A stretch of DNA of 64,000 nucleotides, from NCBI GenBank assembly GCA_963971405.1, contig OZ020484.1:9486001-9550000 (forward strand). Direction: 5' to 3'. The stretch comes from Psococerastis gibbosa (taxonomy: Eukaryota > Arthropoda > Insecta > Psocodea > Psocidae). Position numbers and translations under genes: made by a program. The stretch's first letter is position 1. The number at the start of each line of letters is the position of its first letter. Below, in pieces: positions 53,481-64,000 of this stretch. The notes under the pieces are model-generated. The model was not told the origin of the DNA. It did no database searches and worked only from the letters and a program-made list of their open reading frames with translations.

Positions 53481-54862
53481 AGCTAACCTGCACAATTTTT
53501 TGTTTACATTAAATTTTTTGAACAAAGATAGTTTTCCTGTAAAAAAAAGATAGCCTAAACAACATAAGAAAAGAAAAATTCATGCAATCACTCATTTACT
53601 CGCACACAACATTCCCCAGAAATTGATGGCAGGCTGCCTTAAATCTCCGCAAGCTGCTCTCGGTCGGGAGAGGCCCTTGATATCTATACATATATAATTC
53701 ACGGCTACAGCTTCTACACAGCGAAGGGATTTCAAGCCAGGAAAGGTTTAGAGGCCTTTAAGCTGTTTTGCTTGTAAAGATTCTACCGGTATCGTCTCAT
53801 ATCCCATTTTCTTTATATGGCTTCCAATCTGGATTAGTATAATCCTCTAATGCACTAGGTTTGCCTTGAAAAGTAACAAAATACTTACACGAATAAGTAA
53901 TTGATATGCATACAGACATACATACTATAGCTATAGTAGCACACCGAACAGAGAATAACGGTATCCATAAGACCGTATCCCGCTTATGAATAGGGTTATT
54001 TCTATGTTAAGATGTTCTATAAATCCCCCGGCCCTTGGCTACGCCCCTGAGGCAAATGCTGATTTAGAACAACACTGCACCCTTACGAAACTAATAATTT
54101 AATGGCAAATAATTGTCTCAAAAAGTAATTACAGACTTATTACATACTGTGTCAACAACTTCAACCAATCCATCTAGGGCTTGAAAACATCTAATATCTT
54201 GGAGTCAGCCTCCTTCATAACGTTTAAAAACCTCTAGGCTTTTATAAGCTTCCAGCTCTCTTGCAGTTAGAATGCTATAGTTTTATGTATGAACTGAGAC
54301 AAGGCTCTCGTCATGAGGCCATGTGGAAGATGTTCCTTGGGCTTTGCCTTGTCCTTGCAGACGAAAGGGATCAAACCCATTTTTTTTTTTTTTTTTTAAT
54401 TTGCAAAGCAACGGTCCTTTATATCGACACCCAAATTATGCAGGTTAAAGCCGTAATAACTTACAAAAATTGTCTTTACATTCATTTTATAAAATTTTGC
54501 ATGAAAACCCCATCTAATTTAATGGCGTAATGGTGGCTAATTACGGTCCAGGCACAGTGGCAGCTTCTTCTAGGTCACGTGTTCTGGAATGGATTTTCAG
54601 TTCCCGCCAAAAAATATATTTGAATTTCCGGAGCCAGTCGCCACCCCGCTTAAGTCTAGCCCAATGTCTAACCCATTGACTAGCCATTGAGAAAACGTAC
54701 TAGGTGGCTCCAGAATTCAAAAAATATTTTTGGCCGGTACGAATGTTCTGTCTCTTCTATATGGAACTTTAATGATAACAAAACAAGAAAGTGGTAGTGT
54801 GGCGTTACGAGCACAACATCGTGGCAATAGACATTTTCGCGCTACTTTACTTTATCGGCGTC
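53481..54862. other. Intergenic stretch with no recognised gene
   Basis: No conserved protein or RNA seen on either strand. A poly-T run lies near 54,380. An inverted pair occurs near 54,590-54,735 (GGATTTTCAGTTCCCGCCAAAA against GGTGGCTCC...TTTTTGGCCGG), suggesting one more small foldback element. Confidence 0.4.
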
Positions 54863-55249
54863 TTAGGTGCCCATTCCATTGACCGGCTAGGGCTATTTCC
54901 AACAACGGTGACGTGGTAGCAGACATTCAAGACTTAGGTGGCGTTTCCACTGACCTCGCATTGCAGAATTGACGGAAATGTTTATTTTCCTCTATGCCAT
55001 AGTTAAAATTGATCAATGATCATACAGTAAAATCACAAACAAACTAAAATTAAAAAATGGCTTCATGGGATATGTTAATTACAAACATTTTAATAGATTT
55101 CTATTTAAAAAAAACACAAACAATTCCGTCAATGTCATTTTCAATCTGCAATGCGAGGTCGGTGGAAATGCTACCTAAGTCTTGAATGTCTGCTACCACG
55201 TCATCGTTGTTGGAAATAGCCCTAGCCGGTCAATGGAATGGGCGCCTTA
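54863..55249. mobile_element. F1 composite MITE
   Basis: Outer tips TTAGGTGCCCATTCCATTGA and CAATGGAATGGGCGCC; inner tips TTAGGTGGCGTTTCCACTGA and GTGGAAATGCTACCTAAG; box ACGTGGTAGCAGACATTCAA and its inverse. The outer and inner tips both carry compensating changes in both arms. The unique core matches 31,030-31,651. Confidence 0.82.
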
Positions 55250-55440
55250 TCCCTCCCACGGGGTCGGAGGCACGGATCTTCATCTTCCAGGTGTTTCAGT
55301 TCTGCGTTTCATCCGGCGAGAGACCGAGGGTCCTGAGGTCCTCCCTCACTTTCGTTTCAAGGGACATCCTCGGTCGTCCTATAGGTCTTGGGCCCTCCAC
55401 CGTGTAGTCCCCCACACGCTGTAGCAGCTGTCCATCTTTT
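55250..55440 (-). pseudogene. LINE ORF tail remnant
   Basis: Minus-strand frame reads LLQRVGDYTVEGPRPIGRPR followed by MSLETKVREDLRTLGLSPDE and ends near RIRASDPVGG. It is a GRPR-type non-LTR tail. It abuts the F1 composite on one side and another F1 tip (55,447) on the other. Confidence 0.6.
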
Positions 55441-55604
55441 CTTCATGGGCGGCTATTCCACCGGCTAATTTGCTTCACTAATTCACTTGTTTTGAGATTT
55501 TGTGTTTGATTCAGGACTGCCAAATGACTCCTGCCGTATTCCTCGGAAATTGTTAAATAGTTCCTCAGAATACCCCGGAATTTTTTTTTAAATGTTGGTC
55601 CCCT

Positions 55605-55748
55605 TTAGATGGATATTCCACCAACGTCAATAGTGATAGTAAATGTAGTATTGACGTGGTAGCAGACATTTTTAGACTGTCTTAATGTCTGCTACCACGT
55701 CAATACCACATTTACTATCACTATTGACGTTGATCGAATAGGCGCCTT
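55605..55748. mobile_element. F1 foldback MITE, near-perfect palindrome
   Basis: TTAGATGGATATTCCACCAA and its inverse end enclose CGTCAATAGTGATAGTAAAT arms and the ACGTGGTAGCAGACATT box. It is sister to 20,269-20,414. Confidence 0.82.
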
Positions 55749-56149
55749 ATATATGATTTTTTTCATTTTTGAACACCAAGGATGTTACAAATTAAACTGG
55801 ATATAAAGTTTGTTTTCATGTAGTATGCTAAGCATAGGCGGATTTTTATTATTTTTGAGAGTATCGACTGCTGTACGTCACCATGCCTACTTCACCAGTT
55901 TTCATCTTTTAATCTTGCTAATTTTCAGAAGCTAGAGCAGTATAGTCTAAGGCTCCTAACATATATTAACATATTAACATATATATTATAGTATTCTGTG
56001 GCTCCTAAGCTACACCCACGTATACCATAAGTAGGTACCTTTAATTGTGGCAAATTCAAAATTGGCAGTTGACAATTAAAAATACTTGGAGTGCTGTGAA
56101 AAGCATTATAGGGGGCTGCGTAACCTTCTGGAGACTGGAGGGGGGGGGG

Positions 56150-56860
56150 GCTAGGTTGTTTGGGTTGTCATTATCAGATCTAAGCTGTTCTCCGTGAATC
56201 CAAGCCATTAATGTTGTGGTAAACCTGAATTAGTGAGGTTTTACACATTTTATCCCCTGGAGAAGGGGGCACAGTCTCCCCTGCAGAAAAACAATGATAA
56301 ATGGGCCCAAATTAATGAGGTTTTTCGCATTTTATACCCTGGTGATAGGTGGGCCCGGGGGTCTCCCCCGTAGAAAAAAATTGATAAATAGGCCCAAATT
56401 AGTGAGGTTTTACGCATATTAAACCCTGGAGAATGGGGGGCCGGGGGTTTCCCCCGGAGAAGGAAAATTGGTGTATATAGGTCCAAATTAGTGAGGTTTT
56501 ACGAATTTTGCAAGCAGTACAGTTGAGATTGTACCGACAAATAAACCTACCACTGAGGGGGCCCGGGGGTCTACCCCGAAGAAAAAGCTTGAAAAAATAG
56601 GTCTGAAATAGGCCTATTGGGATCTTAAGCATTTTGAGTAATATATTTTTGTGAAAATAAGTCAATGTGTTGATTTTTTCATGATGTCTTTCATGTAAAA
56701 TAAGCATACCAGTATCAGGAATTAATTTCCCTTTCGTTATTGTGGATACTATGCCTTTCGCCTCCATAACGTCTTTGTCACCAGAAATCCTGGGGGGGGG
56801 GCCTGCGGGCTTAGCCTCCCCCCCCCCCAGGACCGCCCTATTTACGCCAATGCATGTATG
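56150..56860 (-). repeat. G repeat with four or more ~80-85-bp GGGGGAGACCCCC units
   Basis: Minus-oriented relative to 18,140-18,735. From 56,225 to 56,520 the units repeat AAATTAGTGAGGTTTTACGCAT and GGGGGTCTCCCCCG-type palindromes. The other end carries CACCAGAAATCCTGGGGGG and poly-G/poly-C runs. An open stretch of about 170 codons across it is repeat sequence, not a gene. Confidence 0.7.
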
Positions 56861-58330
56861 TATAAACTTACAAACCTTTCTTGAAATAGGTTTGTGATGG
56901 AAATAATGCAATACGCTCCCATGATTTAATCATTTGATTTGACTTTTTCTCACCCTCACACTTTTATAGGCTGATATGAAATTCCCGGCATCTTATTTCA
57001 GGTTCATCTAAGTTTTATTCATTATACAAAGCTGAAGCTACTCAAGCTAGTAACTTTTTAAAAACATGCAGAAATCTAAAATAATTTTTAGTGCGCTAGC
57101 GGCGGGAAATACACGACAGCTAAGTCGTAATAAATAAAGCTGACAATTAACTGTCATAACTGCCATAAGATAACTATTGAGTTTCATTTGGCGCGAAAAT
57201 TTTAGGCCGAAATATGGTGGACTTTCGATTGGTCCCCTGCTTCAGCATGCAAATCATATGGAGGTGTAGGGTGGAAATAGTGTTTATATTTTTTGAATTT
57301 TTGCGAATTTTATGAAACCGCGAGAGAATCAATGGTCATTCGACAAAAATCTTAAAAAATAAAATAAAAACAAATTTCCCTAAAATCCCACAGAAAAACC
57401 TCAAAAATTGTTGACCCCGGAAATTTTTCGGAATAAAATTATTTCCCACGGAATTCCGAGGTAAACCACGGAATGTGGCAGCCCTGGTTTGATTTGTTTT
57501 AAGGAGACTATTATGTAGATACTTAACTTATCTATTATAAATTAAGTTAAAATATGGTAGCAGACATCATTATGGCCCCACCACGCCAGTCTTCGTTCCC
57601 CACTTCCCTGACATTTTCGCGCTATTTTTCAAATAATTAGTGCGAGTTTGGCAAATACGAAAAGAATAAAATACGTTTCGTTTTTTTTCAATAAACTGCT
57701 TCCTAGCCAATCTTATTACACTTGTTCCGTACAGCTTAGTGTTTTTGTTACCTATGCGGAGTACCTGAGAACTGAGAAGTTAATATTAGACACCCTAAAC
57801 TTACTAACTTAACGTGTCCAGGCGGAACTAAACTGTGGACACCTGCCATTTAGCATTTGGAAAATAGAGCCTTTCTGCTTTCTAGGGTAATTCATAAATT
57901 CTAATTCCAGGATCTTAGGTGGCACAGTTCATAGCTTTCTCGTACCTACATATTATGTTAAGTCTCAATACAGTATGCGATCGGAGGCTTGTCTTAACAA
58001 AGGGTTAATATTAACATTTTCCTAATAGATCGGAGACCTGTCGTAACTCAACACAGGTACAAAGGTGTTCGGATAAGATCATTGCATTGTCTTTTCTTAA
58101 AAAAAAGGGTCATTAGATAGCCTATAAGTTATTATTTTTTTTAAAAATTAGAGGTGACGATTGTACCAATATGCCAGACTAATATCGAGGTTCTATTTCT
58201 ATTTTGTTGGCAGCTTCATTCTGTGAACTTTTGGGTGTTACAGATGCGCGCGCATCCTCAAAATTCACTCTCGATCGTAAAGAAGTATAACTTCAAAAGT
58301 AGGTACATACATAGTCTATTTGCAAATAAA
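56861..58330. other. Intergenic repeat-rich stretch
   Basis: An F1 scrap is visible at 57,505-57,580 (ACTTAACTTATCTATTATAA and GGTAGCAGACATCATTATGG) and a LINE scrap at 57,580-57,612. No gene seen. Confidence 0.45.
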
Positions 58331-58336
58331 ATAATC

Positions 58337-58575
58337 GTCCAGTGGGCCTGTTATGGCGATTATTTTTTATCTACACCTGGGATTGAAAAATGTAATAAAC
58401 AAGCTAATTTTAGAATGGAAAGAAAGAAAATTGTCTTATTATTTTCTATAACTTGGTATTTATACTCTTATACTCTTACAATCAACCCATTTCTTTTGGA
58501 AGGTGATGTTCCAAATTGTTTCGTTTGTATCTTCAGCCCCAAGAATAAGTTAATACTAGGCATAGTAGGCAATTC
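58337..58575. mobile_element. F3-like MITE, expanded
   Basis: Ends AGTGGGCCTGTTATGGCGATTA and TAATACTAGGCATAGTAGG with a GGGATTGAAAAATGTAATAAAC core. It interrupts an otherwise open stretch and shows that this stretch is not a gene. Confidence 0.55.
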
Positions 58576-58799
58576 AATGCGAAGTCGTAAAACTCAGGAT
58601 AGTGTGAACGTAAACATATTACGAAAACCGGTTTCAGTTAAAGAAAAGTCGGTGTTTTGTAGTTTGGACGGCACGAAATCCCTGTTCTCGATCCTGTCGC
58701 TACTACAGGCCCTCATTCTTATTTCCTCCTCTTTCAACGTCATACTCGCCTCTCAATCACTGTAGTCTGAATGGAGGCCTTCATACTAATGTCAAGGGT

Positions 58800-60731
58800 A
58801 ATAAAATAACGAATTATGAAGAAAAACATACGGTAATAATTATTTATAGTTCAATGTAAATAATAATGTACCATCAGAACACGAGATCCGCACAACCAGC
58901 CAACAAAGAAATTAATGTAATTTTTACAATCATCCATTCACTCATAGTCTATAATCCAGTATAAGCTACTGACACGGAGGGAGCTAGTAAGCAGTATCTA
59001 TAAGAAAAGACATTTGGCCAATTTTTGTCAATAGTCATGTCTGATAATTCAATGAATCAATATAATTTTAATTTTTTCATAACAGTAATTTCCAGGTCAA
59101 ATGGAAATTTTTGGCTCAAACTGGGCATGGCCCATTAGGCATAATAAAAAATGCATAGGCTATAAAATATATATATGAAACCGAGAATAAGCTACATCGG
59201 AGATATTTGCTTATTCCAGAAAGAAACAAGTGACCTTATTCGCACGTAAAGACCTCAGCATCAATAATGTGGATACTGCGGCAGCAACATATAATTATGT
59301 CTGGCAATAGACAAATTAAACTACAAAATATCAACAAAACGTAAAAATATTGCGGATCCCTCCGTATCAAAGCCTAACAATCTTCACTTAAAGTATTTAA
59401 TTAGTTACCTATCTATCTCTGTATGTGTATTATATTAAAAATAAATCACTGTAAAAATATTGCATCCAACGATCGAATTGTACAAACGTTTATTCAAGAA
59501 AGTGACGGACAATTTGCGTAGGCAAAGTAAGTCTCCATACCTACATTGTGATTCTTCATTGCTCATAGTGCAAACAAAATGCAGAATTAAGCGACTGCAC
59601 TGATATTTTTAGGATCCTACTACCCCACTTAAAATGTGTAGTTTATGTAGGTTACTTTCGTAGTTATACAAAAGTACTAGCTAGACATGATTCAAATTAT
59701 GAAATCTCTCTAGGACCAAAAACATGTTAATCCTTGAAGGGAAACTGATTGAAGGAAAAGTAAGATATAGGCCTAGCATATTTTGGTGGGCATAATAATA
59801 GACTAAGAGTTAAGTTACTTTAAAAACATAAATTATTGCAGGATGATGAGGAGGCCGTACATTAAAAATCTTCAAAAAAGGCATCGGTACATGCCGCAAA
59901 GGCACTGTTCAAATGATGGCAATGTACAACAAAACATGGCAATCGGTATAAAATTTTCCAAATTCCATGTTATAATATAGGTAATGGTGAATTTTCATAG
60001 TGTGGGTCAGTTCCAACAATTTTGCAATTTTTTGAACAAAAATAATAATAGCACTCCAATTTGTACGTTGCGGAAATTATGCAGTTTTATATTATTTAGG
60101 CGAATTCTAAATGTTTATTAGAGTCATATACAATATGTATAAAATTATTAAATATACCTAGGTAGAATTGGTATCTAGACGAAAAAGCTAGATTTGTAAC
60201 ACATTCCAAGGTTTCCGAACTTTCAAATTATCAGAGTTGCAACTTATTTGTAGAGTTCGAAAAATTTAACAAATCAAGCCAAGCTTCAAGTTGAAAATAA
60301 TGCGGCAGGTTAAATCTGGCGGTAAAAGGGTCATAGTCACCCAAAATGGTCTTGAACTATTTCCAAAAAAATAATGATATTTAATAAATGATTATTTATT
60401 TATTTAAAAACAATGTTAGCAGAGCTTTTCATATGCCTCCGACAAAATCTGTTTGTAGAGCCGTAACAAGGAAAGTGGAAACTGTATTTATTGTGTCCTA
60501 ATATATGGCGAAATTTAAAAAGTTTTAAAGTAACTGATTAACACTGGAAAATTTTCAACTCAAAATAAAAAGGTGCTGGCAAAACCTTGGAATAGAGGCT
60601 ATTTTTAATTAAGGAAAAAAATCGTGATCCCACAATAATCTGCAATAGTGAAGATATAATTTGGCAAGCCCAAGGCCACTTTCGGTTTCGATAGCAAACT
60701 GCAAAAAGAAATGTAAACATATTTAACTGCC
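58800..60731. other. AT-rich intergenic stretch, nothing recognised
   Basis: No conserved protein, RNA gene or clear element seen on either strand. Confidence 0.4.
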
Positions 60732-60884
60732 AGCGGACCTAGTATTCCGTTTAGTATTTACTTATTCGGGATTTGAAAATGTGAACAAAACAATTTTGAA
60801 TAGCGCTTTCCATTCGAAAATTATCTTGTTTACATTTTTAATCCCGGGTAAAGATTGAAAATAATCGCCATAGTAGGCCCGCAG
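60732..60884. mobile_element. F3 MITE, best-preserved copy
   Basis: Ends GCGGACCTAGTATTCCGTTT and CGCCATAGTAGGCCCGC are inverted, with GGGATTTGAAAATGTGAACA and TGTTTACATTTTTAATCCC arms inside. Confidence 0.78.
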
Positions 60885-61387
60885 AAAGTGACAGATAATG
60901 AAAAGGACGAAATACCTGTAGCCTAGCTAGATATCGTAGATGATAAAAAATCCGAGAACACAACAAAAATGATAAATAAAGGTGTTAAGGAGCGAATTCA
61001 GGCGAATTCAAGATTGCATGTTTCAAATAACACGCCACTATTCTTTATAACGGTGAGAACACTGAGCAAGACACCCATGGCCATGATAGAAATAACAATT
61101 GAAAACATAGAAGAAGCAAGAATGGCTTCGGAATAGTCAGTGTTGGTCAATGTGACAACGATTAAGTACTTGTAAAAAATATTAAGCACATGTACCATAT
61201 CAACTATCAAGAAGTTGGCAAGAATTAGTTGTACTAGTATTTTAGCAATGCCATTTGAGTAGCCTAGCTATTGTACTTTTTTTCCAGAGTCATAAGTTAG
61301 TTGCATTAAATTTCGCTCTAAAATGTGATGAATATACAGACAAACGTGAAAAGTAGAATATAACGTTTTTGCCTGAACTGAGCACCA

Positions 61388-61393
61388 TTTATT
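61388..61393 (-). terminator. Polyadenylation signal of cnc (candidate)
   Basis: AATAAA on the minus strand, 247 nt after the cnc stop codon. Other hexamers lie further downstream, so the true site is uncertain. Confidence 0.45.
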
Positions 61394-61639
61394 AGCCATA
61401 CCAGCGAGTAGGCTTAAGCAATATTGCAGTCAGGCATTGCACTAACCATAAGCCACAGTCTCTTGGTCACTAGCCTCACCACAGAGTTTGAGCTGTCACG
61501 AAACACGCCAACAACAACGACAACTAGGACAAAACAATCAGAAGAAGCTGCCAATGAGCCTTCTGCGGCGATCACATCTTACAAATGAACAATTCAAGTC
61601 AATTTGTAATTATTATGCCGGTATCCTGACGCACATCCC

Positions 61640-64000
61640 TTATTCCTTGCTGTCTGGGTCTTTGTGTTTCCTTGTGTCGTCTAGCAAGTTACTCGAAGAC
61701 CTCGGGACCAGAACGACGGTGCCGTCAGCGGACTGTTGCAGACTGTACTCGTATGGGGAGTATTGGTTACCATCGGGATCCCTCAACGCCTGCAACCAAA
61801 CACAATAGCTTAAAATTATGTGATTATTGAACGGACAACTTTCATACAGAGTTATTCGCTGTAATAGGCGGGTCGAATCCCAAAAATGGCACCCACGGGC
61901 CATGCCTAACTTATTAGAGAAGCGAATCGTATCACTCAGTTAAGCATGGGCGCTATTTTGGGGTATTGCCCCCCCCCCCCCTCAGTCAGAGGAGGGCATT
62001 TTGCAGCTTTTTTTTCCTTGGGAAAGTTCACTATTCATCCAGCCATAAATAGCGAAAAAGGAATCCACCTCCCCATGCAATACATGTTGTGGCTGAGATG
62101 TATCACAACAAATATATTTCCAATATCAGTATGTCACTGTCCAGACGAAAATGCCCGAAAAGTTATACAACTACAAATCGGGTTCAACGGCACATCGTGA
62201 GACATTTGGCCACGGAGGGTTTTTCCCCTACCGCCTACCCGGTTGGCAGGGTGCATATATTTAAGAGAACAAAAAACAATTATACAATTCAATTGGACCT
62301 CTTGGGTCACAAGAAAATGCTTCAAGAAAAAATGCTTCAAAGAAAAAAAAGAATCAATCATACCGGTACTGATTTTAGAAGAGAAAAAATTCTTTAAGTC
62401 TTTTTTATACTCTGAAACTTTCTTGTGAGTGAGAAATTTTTCTGGAATACTGTTAAATAATTCAGGAACAACGTACCTTAAGACTCTACTGCCACGTTTG
62501 TTTTTCAATCTTAGTAAATCAAAGCACGGGAATAAAAGATTTCTGTCAAAGCGCTTTTTCACATCTTTAAACCTACCATCAAAATAGTATAATTGCGTCG
62601 CACGAAATTTGCTTTATAGTGACAAAGGCAAGATATCTAGATACATATAATGATCTTTAATGTCTCTGCATCTAGGTTTCTTAGGTACAAGAACTTTAAC
62701 AATAGCATCCTGTAGGCTTTTGAGAGGTGCAAGCAGATGTTGAGGTCGGTGTATATGTATCAATGCCATAGTTTAAATGGAACTCTACTAAAGCATGATA
62801 GACTGTTTTTAGACTAATTCAACCTTGCTGTTTTCGAATCGGTTGACTCTGGTGCCAGGCCCGATTTAGTGTTAGCGGCCTGTGGGCAGCCCCTTAAAAA
62901 AATTGTACACATTTTCGAAGTTTCGTTACTCTATACATAAAATGTATTTTTCTCAGTACCAAACTTATTCATATCTTCCCTGCCAAGATAAAAGAATTTA
63001 GTTATTCGTTGGTTAGGCTGACATTTACACTGACCTGAAAGACATGTCGATAAAGCTGGCTGAACTTCTCCTTGACTCTCATTCTCTCGGACAACATGAA
63101 GTCTCTTTCTCTCAGCAAGCGGTGTTTTCTGTCCCGCATTTGCTTTACTTCGTCTGCCAGGGAAATAATTTGGTCTAGTTTCCGTTTTCGACAATTTTGA
63201 GCTGCTACCTGCAATACAGCAATAATTATATTTAACACGACATGATTGTTAAGGTTATGCTTACTCATTAAAACAATGTGGGAAACAAACAAATGTTACG
63301 GCTTCAGCCTAGAGTCAATCATAGTGATGTACCAATATCGGCTCCAGCATGTTGTATATTGTAGCCTTGCAGGCCAATTAATTTACATTTACATTTAATT
63401 TAAAACAGGTGGTGCGACTAATTTGACATGAGATATTGAACAACATAGGAAACGATAGGATAGAACAATATAAGATAGTTCTTACTTTTGGAAAAAATTC
63501 CGGTTTATTGGCTAAGGTTAAACGATTCTAAATAAAAACAGAGAAAACTTTTAAATTTACACTAATATCCAAAGATTTATAGTTCATTTATAAAAATATA
63601 TAACAGACAACGATTTTTTAGCCTGCCAAAAAAACCGCCTTTTTAAATATGATGTCACGTTTGCATAAATTCTTCAAGCCCCTATGCTTACCCCAATTTG
63701 CGCCCATTCTTCCGTTGCGTCGGCGGAAGGCGACCTTCTCAAGGAATTTAGTTAGGCAAGCATGATGTCAAATTTTAAATGCAGGTTTTTTGGCAGGATC
63801 AAAAATCGGTGTATTTTTTTTATATAAATAAACTAAAGATCTATGGAAATTAGTGTAAATGTGAAAGTTTCCTCTTTTCATAATTAGAATCCAATTCAAC
63901 AATAAAAATGTTTTTGTTCGAAACTCTAGTACGGTACCGTAATAGTAATATAGAGACGTACCTTGTTTTTGCCACGCCGTCGAATGTCCCTAATGAGTGA
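61640..64000 (-). CDS. cnc: Cap-n-collar bZIP transcription factor (CncC/NRF), last three exons; partial
   Basis: Exons in transcript order: beyond window-63962, 63208-63035, 61789-61640. The first ends in the basic region ([13 protein letters not shown]), the second continues [20 protein letters not shown] and holds the leucine zipper ([32 protein letters not shown]), and the last carries the C-terminal Neh3-like segment [20 protein letters not shown] and LVPRSS before the stop. Junction phases are all 0. The QNCRKRKLD sequence is diagnostic of the CNC family. The protein dimerises with small Maf and activates antioxidant and detoxification genes through ARE sites; Neh3 is a transactivation segment. 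The N-terminal activation and Keap1-binding parts lie outside the window. The intron between zipper and last exon holds a LINE remnant. Confidence 0.95.
61960..62830 (-). pseudogene. CR1/Jockey-type LINE reverse-transcriptase C-terminal remnant
   Basis: Minus strand, starting near 62,830: [15 protein letters not shown] (the post-catalytic helix of such RTs), stops and frameshifts, then from 62,562 [20 protein letters not shown] and [14 protein letters not shown], the typical end. It is dead and sits in the last cnc intron. Confidence 0.7.

Noticed and set aside
56399-56911. Open frame of about 170 codons on the minus strand
   Set aside because: It translates the G repeat (GC palindromes and the shared GACAAAGACG block) that recurs at 15,840 and 18,140; it is not a gene.
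58154-58765. Open frame of about 203 codons on the plus strand
   Set aside because: It crosses an F3-type MITE (58,337-58,575), has no recognisable domain and an unlikely composition; the open frame is probably chance.
60998-61210. Hydrophobic minus-strand frame downstream of cnc
   Set aside because: About 70 codons with membrane-like composition but no family resemblance, no start context and no matching exon; left unassigned.
1-64000. CRISPR arrays, bacterial operons or integrated bacteriophage
   Set aside because: All recognised genes are spliced animal genes; the tandem repeats present lack spacer structure.

Overview
This window reads as a chromosome segment of an arthropod, almost certainly an insect. 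The genes are split by GT..AG introns, code on both strands and belong to insect families (an imaginal disc growth factor, a cap-n-collar bZIP factor), and introns and intergenic DNA are full of short inverted-repeat elements and tRNA-derived retroposons. I cannot name the species. A hemimetabolous insect is a weak inference from the large, repeat-filled introns.

Layout. 1-2,900: AT-rich repeat DNA with a LINE remnant. 2,914-8,348 (+): Idgf, six coding exons, 440 aa. 9,807-27,894 (-): snazarus/SNX25, 15 coding exons, 933 aa; its large introns hold a dead Tc1 transposon with a retroposon inside it, several foldback MITEs, and a small Cys/Lys-rich plus-strand ORF (19,641-19,925) that may be an undescribed linker-histone/protamine-like gene. 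29,588-36,729 (+): Ttc4/Dpit47, seven coding exons, 401 aa, divergent from snz. 38,060-43,855: an apparently complete hAT transposon with 8-bp target duplication and a three-exon 699-aa transposase. 44,428-52,922 (-): Gasz/ASZ1, seven coding exons, 465 aa, a piRNA-pathway scaffold. 52,923-61,639: repeats only. 61,640-64,000 (-): the last three exons of cnc (CncC/NRF family); the rest of the gene lies beyond the window.

The five host genes do not form a pathway: a secreted chitinase-like growth factor, a lipid-droplet/membrane-contact sorting nexin, an HSP90 co-chaperone, a germline piRNA factor and a stress-response transcription factor. All splice junctions I give were read by eye; exon phases agree across every junction of every gene, which is the main support for the models.

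Repeats fall into recurring families named here for convenience. S1 and S2 are tRNA-derived SINEs. SA is a ~290-bp retroposon whose limits are fixed by an 11-bp target duplication. F1 is a group of foldback elements sharing a TTAGGCG...ATTCCACCGAC tip and an ACGTGGTAGCAGACAT box. F2 elements are ~390-bp long-arm palindromes. F3 elements are ~140 bp with a TTAAAAATGTAAACA core. G is a GC-rich repeat with GGGGGAGACCCCC units. LINE fragments are mostly the C-terminal ends of non-LTR reverse-transcriptase ORFs.
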